Part shown: positions 13,013-26,600 of the stretch, piece by piece
Numbering within the stretch: position 1 is the first letter of the stretch
How the letters are laid out: each line of letters begins with the position of its first letter
NCBI GenBank assembly: GCA_002104895.1
Contig: MCFG01000262.1
Coordinates: 1-45,000, forward strand
Reading direction: 5' to 3'
Origin: Anaeromyces robustus
Taxonomy: Eukaryota; Neocallimastigomycota; Neocallimastigomycetes; Neocallimastigales; Neocallimastigaceae
DNA: 45,000 nt
Program-made: the position numbers and the translations under genes
Notes under the pieces: model-generated
What the model was told of the DNA's origin: nothing
Database searches by the model: none
The model's input: only the letters and a program-made list of their open reading frames with translations

Positions 13013-13721
13013 AAAAATAATGGAAAATTAAAAAAAAAAAATTTTTTTATCAATGTTATAATTAATATACCTAACACTCTTTAAACTTTTTAATCTTTTT
13101 TCTGCTCTATCTAATTCTACTTTTCTTTTTTGAATTTTTCCTTTTAAATTGACTTCATCAGCTGACAAATTTTCTAATTTTAGTTGAGTTTCTGTTAATT
13201 TCTGTTGTATATGTAGTAATGCTTGATTAACATCTGTTTCCATTGAAGATAATTCAAATGGTTTAGCTAATACAAGTGCTCTCATTTCCTTATTAATATA
13301 ATTTAAAAGGATTTATATATATTTTATTTTATTTTATTTTTTTTTTCAATTTGAATTATTATTATATTTATTTTTTTTATTTTTTTTTTTTAAAATTTTA
13401 TTTTGAATATCATATTTATACATAGATAAAAAATGATTATTATCGCATATATACTATTAATATATATATTTTTTCATTTAAAGTAATATAAAATAAAAAA
13501 TTCATTTATATTGTAATGATATTTACTCTTAATTCTACTTCTTTTTCTAATAAATCATATAAATTTGCACCTCTTGTAGTTATTTCAGCTGATAGTGCTC
13601 TACATGTTTTTAAATCTTGTAATTTACTTTGGATATTTGTTGCTGTCATTATTGAATCCTATTTTATTATTGTTATTATATTATTATTATCATATTTATT
13701 TGTTAATCTAATATTTTATCG

Positions 13722-13767
<46 letters not shown>

Positions 13768-14760
13768 TACTAACATCTGTTATTTCTTCTTCAAAATTTT
13801 TAGCTTTAAATAATTCATTTGCTATTTTAAGTAATTCTTTTACAGCATAACCATCTGCCGTATATAATTTTTTAGGATTTAATTTTATATTTGCTTTTGT
13901 AGTCTAAAATATATTTATGCCATTTATGATCGTCATATTATTGATTAAATATTTATTGTATTATTAAAATATTATAACATATTTTGTATTAATTCATTCA
14001 TATATTTGATTATGTTTTTTATGTAATTCAATTTAAATTTAATGCATATATATATATATATTTTATAAATGAAATATAGAGAATAATAAAAATAAAAAAT
14101 TAATAATTTTTAGTATATATATTTATAATATTAATGATTTGATTTTAATTATAATACTTATTTATTACCATATAACTTGTAATAGTTTTTATGAATACAA
14201 TTGGATCCTTTTCAGAACTTAAGTCATTTAATACTTCAATAGCTGGATCATAGCTTTTTTTTTAAGTTTTATTTTTTTTATATATCCAATTATTATTTAA
14301 ATGAATAAATTATTATTATAAGAAATTTTTATTAATAGTAAAAATATAATTAATATAACTTTTTTATCGTTTATAAAATCTCATATATCTAGTTGTTTTT
14401 TTTTTTTTTATCAATTATTAATAGTATTACCTTTTAACCAACCAAAACAATATTTCAGAAACAAAACTAAAATCTGGTGTTCTGAACGAATCAATGGATA
14501 TCAATTTTGGGTATCCTAAAGATTTCATTTTTTCAATAAAATCTATTGTTTTATTTATCCAATATGATATTATAAAAAATTGATTATATGAATAAAGCAT
14601 AGTATGTATCATATACAAAAAGTATTAATTATACATTATTTAAATAATTAATAGATAAAAACACTTGTAATATTATAACATTAAGACAATTAATAAATAT
14701 ATTATATGTTTATGCATTTATATAGTTAATTTATTTACTTCTTTTTTCTCGATACGACAT
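11863..14760 (-). CDS. CLUAP1: Intraflagellar transport protein IFT38 / CLUAP1, 423 aa
   Basis: This is an IFT-B complex subunit that acts in the flagellum and at its base, where it helps link peripheral and core IFT-B parts during kinesin-driven transport. Exons in transcript order: 14760-14739, 14542-14431, 14253-14169, 13903-13775, 13658-13527, 13288-13071, 12831-12690, 12575-12491, 12343-12276, 12141-11863. The N-terminus [19 protein letters not shown] matches the CLUAP1 start. The calponin-homology-like head (about 1-125) holds [21 protein letters not shown] coiled coil (about 150-310) holds [34 protein letters not shown] and [12 protein letters not shown]. The tail from about 330 is very Asp-rich and ends DNDF, as animal CLUAP1 does as I recall it. 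Length is close to the human protein (about 413). The first exon is only 22 bases, and the codon split across its junction gives the expected Asn. Identification is very secure and shows a flagellated organism. Confidence 0.95.
12969..13010. repeat. A42 homopolymer inside IFT38 intron
   Basis: A pure run of 42 A on the + strand lies within the intron between IFT38 exons 6 and 7. On the gene strand it is a T tract in the body of the intron, well upstream of the acceptor at 12832-12833. Confidence 0.95.
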
Positions 14761-15362
14761 TTTGAAAAATAATATATTATAGGATATATTTAAAAAAAAA
14801 GTAATAGAATAAAAATAATAATATATTAAAAGATAAAATAGATAAAAAAATAATGCTCAAGCTATTTTATATATATATATATATGGATATGAATTTTTTA
14901 TTAATAAATAATGTTTAATATAAAGAAGTGTATAAAAAAATTTTAATTAATACTGTACTAAAAAATGTTAAATAATATAATTCGGAGATTCAACATATAT
15001 ATTTTATATAATTTTTATGGATAATAAAAAAAATGTGCTACAAAAAAAAAAATGTAATAATATATATTATAAAAGTTATAGAATAAATTACATAATACTT
15101 AAATAAAAAAATTATAATAATTAAAAGTGACACTAATTTTCTTATAAAAAATATATAATATTAATAATAAAGTTTAATTATAAAAATATAGATAAAATAA
15201 TAAACAATTATTATTCAATTATTAATATAAATTTTTTATAATAATTATTTATTATGGAAATTTTTTAAAAATATTTATTATAATTAACATAATATATTAT
15301 TAATAAAAATTATGATAGTAATATACTATTATCAGTAATTGTTATTTAATAACTATTATTTA

Positions 15363-15407
<45 letters not shown>

Positions 15408-15566
15408 TTTTTTTTTTTTTAATATTTAATATATATTTTATTATTAATATTTTTGTCGAATTAATAATAAATATAGTTATAATTATTATTTAAAATTATT
15501 AAGTAATTATTTTTTGATTTTTTTTTAATTATTTTTAATTTTTATATCAGATAGAAAAGGAAAAGC
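14761..15566. other. Intergenic region, no gene seen
   Basis: About 0.8 kb between the IFT38 start and the end of the PQ-loop gene. It is almost entirely A/T with a TTA run at about 15359-15404 and T runs after it. It presumably holds the IFT38 promoter and the transporter 3' UTR. No motif stands out. Confidence 0.6.
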
Positions 15567-17147
15567 TTAATGTTCGTTATTAATAAATGGTTGTTGTTCT
15601 TGGATAGTTTCGCCAGATATGCTCTATTATATATAAAATATGATATATTATATCATTATTATAATAATTATAATAAAATAAATGAATATATATAACATTA
15701 ATATTGTAATTATAACGAAAATATAAAAAAAAAAATTAACACGATAAACATTTATATATATCATAGTAATAAATATTAAAAAAAAAATATAAAAAAAAAT
15801 AAAAACAAAAATAAATTCAAGAATAAAAATAATAATAAAAAAAAAAAAAAAAAAAAAAAAAACTTACATAACTAGAAGATATATTCCAGTAGTGAATACA
15901 ATGCATAATAATTAAAAAGTCAATAAATAGTTGGAAGCAACCACAATATATAAATTGGGCTGGAGACTTATCCATAATATAATATCCAGTCTTAAATGCA
16001 TCTCCTAAAACCCAAGTTAATAATAAAGTTTTACTAATTTAATAATAATTGGTTTTTTTAATTTATTTATACATATATATATATATTTATTATTAAATAA
16101 TAAGATTAATATAAGTTCATCATTAATTAATATATATTTTTTTGTTTATTATTAGATATATTATTAAATACCTAAATCCTTTAGAAGAATGTTGTTCTCT
16201 AATTTTTAAAAGTTGTGGAATACCTAAAGTAGCTTCAATACCTAAAGCTAATGCACCTAATATATTGGCATAAGTTTTACTATTTATGAATAAAACATTG
16301 AATAAAAATACTACGATACAAAGCCATGAAAGAATAACCATATAGGCATTGAAAGATGTCCATTTCCAGAATTTTTTCCAGTATTTTGCATCAAAAGCAT
16401 AAAATAAATTATAACTGAAAAATTGATTTTCTCCAAAGAATTCATTTTGATTACTCACTTTTAAACAAATATTTAATAATACGATTTGCATTAAAGACAT
16501 AACGATAGCTTGAAATAATAATGCATAATTAAAATGTGATAGCGTCCTATTATTAAATTACATTATTTGAAGAGTTTTTTTTTTTTATTATATTTCATTT
16601 TAATTATATTTTTTAAATAAAAAAAAAAAATTGTTTCAAGTTCATAGATTTATTATAATAACATTTATAAAAAAAAAATAATATTAAGAATTATGTTTAA
16701 AATGAAATATTTTATTTTCAATATTGAAATATTAAAAATTTATATCTATATATTTATTTATCGTACCAAAAGAAGATACGAATAATATTACTAAATAATA
16801 AAATGCCACAAATAGCTAATGAAAAACCTTGAGATGAATTAGTTTTTTTAACTGTATAATATTGGTCAACATATCTTTTTTTGCAATGTTAAAAAAGAAT
16901 AAATAAATTTATTTTTTGATAATTAATAATAAGCTTTAAAAATATTACATATATTGAAGAATTAAAACATTATATATTTATTTATTATCATTATACTATA
17001 ATTAACTATGAAATTTGTTTATTAATACTATTATTTCCTTAATTTATTTTTTTGATAATACTTTTATTATATATATATATATTATTTTATAAAAGGAATT
17101 TACCCAATAATAGGACCAAAGACCATACCAACATCTACTAAAAACAT
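15567..17147 (-). CDS. SLC66A2: PQ-loop repeat membrane protein, SLC66A2 (PQLC1) type, 249 aa
   Basis: Exons in transcript order: 17147-17104, 16874-16767, 16546-16172, 16033-15868, 15623-15567; GT-AG introns, frame kept. The family is a seven-helix PQ-loop fold (MtN3/SWEET clan), with members on endomembranes and lysosomes. The second loop is canonical: ATLGIPQLLKI (P161-Q162), followed by HSSKGFS and TWVLGDAFKTGYYI, which match human PQLC1 (GVPQLYRNH, STEGMS, MWTSGDAFKTAYF) as I recall it. The FWKWTSF segment before helix 4 also matches. The first loop reads GYVDQYYTVKKT: the family Pro is replaced by Asp18. The following segment SQGFSLAICGILLFSNIIR is normal for the family, so this looks like a substitution and not an exon error. 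The first exon is short (44 bases); its start is the only ATG that keeps MVFGPIIG in frame. The C-terminal exon (SISGETIQEQ...) is polar and not conserved. Substrate unknown. Confidence 0.9.
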
Positions 17148-18640
<1,493 letters not shown>

Positions 18641-19239
18641 TTACATTTCCATATCTTCATCTTCCTTAACATTAACATATTCACCATCAACCTTTTCATC
18701 ATTGTAAATTTCAGTATTCCATTTAGGGAATATTCTTTTGTATAAGTTCATACAGACAGTATCTTGTTGATTGATTAAACCATCAAATATACACTTCATA
18801 TAACCGTGAGTACCTATTTATTATTATATTTCAAAAAATTTTTTATATATTATTATTATTTAATTGTTTATTCATTTTTATATATATTTATTTAAATTTT
18901 TTTATTGATGACTTTTTTTTTTTTTTTTATTTATTTATTATATATATTATATACATACCAATAGATTCACGAATGTGACCAACATGACCATATTTAGTAG
19001 TAAGTTGAATTGGTTTGAACCAATTAATATCATCTGGGTTGAAGAACATGTAACGAATAACAGCAGATTTTCTGTGAATCTTGAATGGATATCCAGTAAG
19101 AACAATTTTTTTAGCAATAATTCTATTAGTATCCATATTCAATAATGAACCAGTAGCAATTAAAGTTGGCATTTGTTCTATTAAATATTTTACATAAAAA
19201 AAATGTAATAATTAATACTTTTTATATCTAATTATGTTA

Positions 19240-19282
<43 letters not shown>

Positions 19283-19728
19283 GTCTAATTTAATTTTATT
19301 TGCTTATTTACCTATATTTTCATTTTCGTTATATTTAAACATTAATACTGGTGCTGGTCCATAAGTAATTGGAGCGTATGCAGTTGCTATTGTTGATCTA
19401 CCTGGTTGAAGGAATCTTTCTGCCTTATGAACGTTATTAGTACCACCACGGGTATTGGATGAATAAATTGGTCTCATGACGAATCTTCTGAAACCACAGT
19501 GAACAACAACTGGGTCTTTAGCCTTAACAACTTCTTCGCATTCAGAATGTTTTGTAATAACATAGTTAACAATACACATTTTTTGTTCATGTGGTAATAA
19601 ACTGAATACAATGAATGGCTTCTTTGGATTGTAGTTGTCTATTTATAATATATACATAATTAAAATAATTAATATTTAATAAGAATAATATTAGCATAAT
19701 TTTAAATATTTCTCTGCTTTTATATTAA

Positions 19729-19773
<45 letters not shown>

Positions 19774-22508
19774 GAATATATATATTTTATAGTAAAGAAA
19801 AAAAAAAAAGTTACCATAAAGTGATTGTGGAACATTCTTAATGTAGATGGAAATTCTTCTACCTGGTTGAACATAGAATTTGTCTTCATCTTCATCACTA
19901 ACATTCTTCATGGCTTTGAAAATTCTAGCCTTAGTTCTTTTGAAATTTTCAAATTGGAAAATTCTTGAATAATCTACTGGAAGATTTTCATATGGATCCC
20001 ATGGTGAGGTACGGAAACTACGTAAACCTCTGTATTTTTGGAATCTTTCTCTAGCTGGAACATCTAATGGTGTATCTACTTCATCAGGGAATTCAAGATC
20101 CATATTAGCTTGATTCTTCTTTTCAATAAATTCCTTGTAACTATTTAAAAAAAATTATATTTTTAATTAATAGTGTTAAATTAATTGATTATTATTAATT
20201 TTAGGTTATATTATTATTTAATATATTTAATAAAAAACTACATATATATAATATAATATATTATATTATTATATTATATAAAAGATTATATTTATTATAT
20301 AATATTATATTAAATTTTATATTTATAATAATAATAATATATATATAAAAACTTACGCTTTTTCTTCTTCTTCTTCATCAATTTGAGCATCAAATAAATC
20401 ATCTTTGTTTGGAATTTCAAGTTCTTCAAATTCTTCATCATTAACTTCTGGTTCAATTTCTTCATTAGCATTCATGGAACTTTGCCATTCACTAATTTTG
20501 TTATTAATAGATTCTTGATTAACTTCCATTTTCATATCGTCATCACTGTAATCATCTTCACTATCATTTTCATCATCAGAATCAATAATCCAAGCAGCTT
20601 GATAAGTTGATGTACCTTTTGGTACTTTTCTAATTTCTTTATTATTGGTCATTACTGATTTTGGAATTGAAACACCATCCATATTATTCATATTTTTAAC
20701 TCTTTCTTCAGCTTCCATTAATTCTTCTTCTGTTGGCCAGGTTTGTTCACCTTCAAATGGATCTGGTTCATTTTCTGATATTAAATCTTCTTGAATTTCT
20801 GGATCTGGATAAACAGTTCTTTTATATGAATTTTCATCTACTGACATACCATTTTTATTACTATGATCATGTCTAATATCTTCTTCTATTTTTTGAATTT
20901 GGAAGTTACCATAGTTATTTAAATATACTAAACTATTAACAGAAAGTTGCTGTCCTCTAAGATTACCAGTAACTTTTAAAACATTTTCATTACTATCATA
21001 TTCAATATTTTCACTTAGAACATATGAATACTTTTCACGCCATACTAATTGTTTTGGAGTTTGCATTGTAACTTGTCTTAATAAAGTTAAACAATCCTAT
21101 TGTTATTAATATTATTAATATTATTATTTTATGATTATTATATACAAATTATATATATAATAGTTATTATTGATAATTCATTTTTGTTATATATGGGCAT
21201 TGTAAAAAATATAGAAAAATTTTAAAAATTAAATTTTATAATTCTTACATTTTTTTCAGCAATTGAATATATCTTTTGTTCTCCTGGGAAATGATATTCC
21301 ATATATGTAGTTAATGCTTTTTTAATTTCAGGCTTCTTTTTGTTTGGAATTTTTTCTAAATGCTAATATATTAAAAAGTTAGATATTAATAATTTAATTA
21401 TAATAAAATTAAGATAAATATTTTTGTATAATTAATTTAATTTAATATTTTGAAAAATAGTAATAATAATAATAATAATAAAAATAAATTTTAAATTATT
21501 TTATATGTTATATTACTTGAACAACAGTTAAAACAGTTGGAACACCTTGAGATTTAATAGTTAATAAAATAAGTTCACCAAATTTATCAACTTCTTCTTC
21601 TGCTGAAACAAGGAACATGACATAATCAGCAACCTTTATAGCATCGAGAATTTCATTAACATTTTTTCTACATTGAATAAATTGAACTTTTTGCTTAAAA
21701 CGTTCAACCCTTTTATCAAAATAAATAAATATAAATAAATAAATAAATCATATTAATTATATATATACTTTATTATATATATAAAAATGACATTTAGATT
21801 TTTTTTAAAATAATACTTTAAAGTAACTGGTCTTCCATCATTATCAACAGGATAATCCTTTTCTACTGTTTCGAAAAATTTTTTAGTAACATCAACAGAA
21901 TTTACATCAACACATAATGGAACTACAGCCTAATATTTAAACATAACCAATACATTTTTTTTTTTTTAATGATTAAAGTTATATTAATGATTATTATTTT
22001 AATGAATGTTATATATTAATTTATGGTTAAAAAATTTAATTAACAAATGAAAAAATACAATAGAAATAAACATTTTGACATTTACAATAATTTTTGGTGT
22101 ACCATTGGTTCCACTAAATAATCTATTAATATTTATAATTTCTTGTCTTTTTTTATTTTGAGCAATTTTTGCAGCATTTCTTCTGTCTGCTTTAGAAATT
22201 TCATTTCTTTTAGCTGAATATTGAATTGATCTATTAACTTTACCTATATATTAAAAAATTCGTGTATATATTTTTATATAAATTTAAAAATTCAAAGGAT
22301 TATTATTCATTGTAATTATTTTATATTTAATTCAATTTCAAAATTATATTTAATATATTTTGTTTCATTTCATTTTTTTTCCAATTATTTTTATTTTCGA
22401 ACCTTTGTTTTTGATTTTTAATTCACCCTTTGTAGTAAACTTTGATTTAAATGGTTTATTAGTTTGTTTTAAAGAGGAACGATGATGGAATGATTCATCT
22501 CCCGCCAT
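18641..22508 (-). CDS. TSR1: Ribosome biogenesis factor TSR1 (40S pre-ribosome assembly), 822 aa
   Basis: Tsr1 is a Bms1-related, GTPase-like factor without GTPase activity that sits on late pre-40S particles. Exons in transcript order: 22508-22403, 22243-22086, 21929-21817, 21709-21517, 21362-21249, 21096-20357, 20140-19815, 19638-19312, 19177-18959, 18813-18641; all GT-AG, frame kept. The G-like domain (about 80-190) has no P-loop GKS/T, as expected for Tsr1. An AARP2CN domain (about 205-300) holds [18 protein letters not shown]. Hallmarks follow: [98 protein letters not shown] and [12 protein letters not shown]. The RIBIOP_C region runs to the end. A very acidic linker lies before residue 475. 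Length fits the family (human about 804, yeast about 788). Transcribed divergently from PRP8. Confidence 0.96.
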
Positions 22509-23693
22509 TTTGAAATATATATATAAAAACCGTAATAATTAATATATGTCTTCTAATAAAAAAAATGTCAATTATTATGGTTTTTACTGATAAAAAGAAA
22601 TAAAAATATTTATTAATTAAATTATTAAAAGAAAATTTTAAAAAAAAAAAAAAAAAAAAATAAAATAAGCTAAAATTCGATTGGATAAAAATTTTAAACC
22701 ATATATTATAATAAATTTTAATAGTAAAAATTTTAATCTTTATTTTTAATATTAAATATTGAAAATAATTTTAACATTGAATATATATTTTTTTAAAATG
22801 TATTAAAAAGTAATTAATAACGTATCAATTTTACATTATGTACATTTTTAACCAATCATTGTTTAACATAATACAAAATGTTAATATAATATGTTAGGTT
22901 AATTTTTTTTATTTCTGGTAAAAATGAAAGCCTTTGACCAGAAATAAAGATGAATAAATTAACCTGAGTAAATTACAATATTTATAAGTTATAAAAAATA
23001 TATAATTATTTTAAATGATTATAATTAATTGCATATGTAATATATAAATATTTATTTTATACTAAGAAAAAAATTTACAAAGACATAAAGTTTACTAATT
23101 ATATTTTATAATGATATATGTATTTAATCTTCAAGTTTTTCTAAAAGTAATATGAATTATTATTTCTATATTATTATCCAATATATTTATAAATCATTTT
23201 AATTTTTTGTTAAAAATTAAATATATTATAATTAATAATACATATATATTAATTGATTTAATTATATTAAAATATATTATATTAATATATTTATTTAATT
23301 TTTTTTTTATTTGGTGTATAATAAATTCATTTTATGTAAAATTTTTTTTTAAGAAATTTAAAATAAAAAGAAGATAAAAAAAAAAGGAAATCTGAAATTG
23401 CTAATTAATATTTTTTAATGGCAATTTTTTAATTTATTTTATATTATATTTTTTTAAATTAACATATTTTTGCTTTTTTTTCACTTTTTATTTTAATTTT
23501 TAATATTTTTTTTTCTTCTTTTTTATTTATAATATATATAAAATTAATAAATTTTAATTCATCATTTTTTTTTCAATCATTGATGTTACCTAAATTTTTA
23601 TAGTAATTATTTATTCAATCAACATTTACAATTAAAATAAATTAATTCAAAATTTAGCATAAAAATAAAATATAAAAGTATTATATATTAAAG
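22509..23693. promoter_or_regulatory. Divergent intergenic region between TSR1 and PRP8
   Basis: 1.2 kb separate the two start codons, so this must hold both promoters, possibly independently. It is AT-rich without a clear TATA choice. The only ordered structure is the hairpin at 22896-22965. The 120 bases before the PRP8 ATG are mixed A/T with TTTC runs, probably the 5' UTR. Confidence 0.5.
22896..22965. repeat. 70-base inverted repeat / hairpin
   Basis: The outer arms AGGTTAATTT (22896-22905) and AAATTAACCT (22956-22965) are perfect complements. So are the inner arms TTATTTCTGGT (22909-22919) and ACCAGAAATAA (22937-22947). The asymmetric internal loop is 3 versus 8 bases and the apical loop is 17 bases with a GC-richer core. 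It could be a structured RNA, a tiny MITE remnant or a protein-binding palindrome; nothing in the sequence decides between these. Confidence 0.8.
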
Positions 23694-26600
23694 ATGTCTT
23701 CAATACCTCCTCCAATGGGAGGTTATCCAAGAAATGGATATATACCACCTTCAAATCCACCAATGAATCAACGTCCATATTATCCACAACAAGCTCAACC
23801 TCAACCACAAAGTCTTGATTTACCTGAAGATAAATTAAAAGAAAAAAGTATGAAATGGCAGCAAATGAATTCAAAACGTTATGGTGAGAAAAGAAAATTT
23901 GGATTTGTTGAACAACAAAAGGAAAATATGCCACAAGAACATTTAAGAAAAATTATTAAAGATCATGGTGATATGTCAAGCAAAAAATATAGACATGATA
24001 AGAGAATTTATTTAGGTGCATTAAAATATATACCACATGCTGTTTTAAAATTATTAGAAAATATGCCAATGCCATGGGAACAGGTAAATCATTATTTTAA
24101 ATAATCTTTTTTAACATTGATTTTAATATTTTGTAATTTAGAAAATTCTAAAATAAATTTATATATAATTTTTTATTATAAAAAATTTTAAAATTACAAA
24201 TTCATTTATATTTTTTAAAGGTTCGAGAAGTACCAGTTTTATATCATATTACAGGTGCAATTACATTTGTTAATGAAATCCCATGGGTAGTTGAACCAAT
24301 TTATTTAGCCCAATGGGGTACTATGTGGATTATGATGCGTCGTGAAAAGCGTGATCGTAGACACTTTAAAAGAATGAGATTCCCACCATTCGGTATGCTT
24401 TTTTTTTATAAACATATTTTTTATATAATATATAATTACATTTAAAATATAAGTTTTATATAAATTATAATTTTAATAAAAATTTAAATTATATATATAT
24501 ATTTTATTTTATTATAAAATTATTAAATTAATAATCAATATTGAATTAAAATTTTTAATTTAATTCAAAAACTTAAATAAATATAACTAAAAACAAAATT
24601 GATTAAATGTAAATAGATGATGAAGAACCACCACTTGATTATGGTGATAATATTTTAGATGTAGAACCATTAGAGGCAATTCAAATGGAATTAGATGAAG
24701 AAGAAGATGCAGCTGTATATGATTGGTTTTATGATCATAAACCATTAGTCGATACTAAATTTATTTGTGGATCATCATATAAAAAATGGAATCTTAACTT
24801 ACCTATTATGTCAACTTTATACAGACTTGCTCATCAATTATTATCAGATTTCACAGATAAAAATTACTTCTATTTATTTGATCTTAATTCATTTATAACA
24901 GCAAAATCATTAAATCTTGCAATTCCTGGAGGTCCAAAATTTGAACCATTATATCGTGATATGGATCCTGTTGATGAAGATTGGAATGAATTTAATGATA
25001 TTAATAAAATTATTATTCGTCAACAAATTAGAACGGAATACAAAATTGCATTCCCATTTTTATATAATTCGTTACCAAGATCTGTCAAAGTTTCATGGTA
25101 TCATTATCCAATATGTGTATATATAAGAGCTGAAGATCCAGACCTTCCAGCATTCTATTTTGATCCAATTATTAATCCAATTTCATCTAGAACCATCGAA
25201 ACTCATGTAAAAATATCTCATGAAGATGAAGTGTTTGGTGATGATGATGAAGATGATGATTTTGAATTACCAGAAAATACTAAACCATTCTTAAGTGATA
25301 CACCATTATACACAGATAATACTGCAAGTGGTATTGAATTATATTGGGCTCCAAGACCATTTGATAAGCGTAGTGGTCGTTCAAGACGTGCTATTGATGT
25401 ACCATTAGTTAAGAATTGGTATTTAGAACATTGTCCATCTGGATACCCAGTAAAAATTAGAGTTTCTTATCAAAAATTATTAAAGTATTATATATTAAAT
25501 TCATTAAAGCATCGTCCACCAAAAGCATTAAACAAAAAATATTTATTTAGACAATTAGCAGCTACAAAATTTTTCCAAAAGACAGAACTTGATTGGGTAG
25601 AAGTTGGTCTTCAAGTATGTCGTCAAGGTTATAATATGCTTAATTTGTTAATTCACCGTAAAAACTTAAATTATCTTCACCTTGATTATAACTTTAATTT
25701 AAAACCAGTAAAAACTTTAACAACTAAGGAAAGAAAGAAGTCTCGTTTTGGTAATGCATTCCACCTTTGTCGTGAAATTCTTCGTTTAACAAAATTAGTC
25801 GTCGATTCACATGTTCAATATCGTTTAGGTAATGTTGATGCTTTCCAATTAGCTGATGGTTTACAATATATTTTCTCACATGTTGGTCAATTAACTGGTA
25901 TGTATCGTTATAAGTATAGATTAATGCGTCAAATTCGTATGTGTAAAGATCTTAAACATTTAATGTAAGTAATTTATTAATGAATATTATTTAATTTGTC
26001 ATAATATATATAATATAGTTTTTTTTTTTTTTTATTTTTAAATTATTACTAATAATGTCAATAATAATAATATTATTTATATCTATTTTATAATATTATA
26101 ATTAATATATTTTTTTTTTTATTGTATTATTTGATTTTTTTTCTATTATTTTTTCTTTTAAATAAAGATATTACCGTTTCAATAGTGGACCTATTGGTAA
26201 AGGTCCAGGTTGTGGTTTCTGGGCACCAGGATGGAGAGTATGGTTATTCTTTATGCGTGGTATTGTTCCATTATTAGAAAGATGGTTAGGTAATTTATTA
26301 GCTCGTCACTTCGAAGGTCGTCAATCAAAAGGAATTGCTAAAACTGTAACTAAACAACGTGTTGAATCTCATTACGATCTAGAACTTCGTGCTGCTGTTA
26401 TGCATGATATTTTAGATATGATGCCAGAAGGTATTAAAGCTAATAAATCAAGAACTATTTTACAACATTTAAGTGAAGCATGGCGTTGTTGGAAAGCCAA
26501 TATTCCATGGAAGGTACCAGGTTTACCAACACCAATTGAAAATATGATTTTACGTTATGTTAAATCAAAAGCTGATTGGTGGACAAGTGTAGCTCACTAT

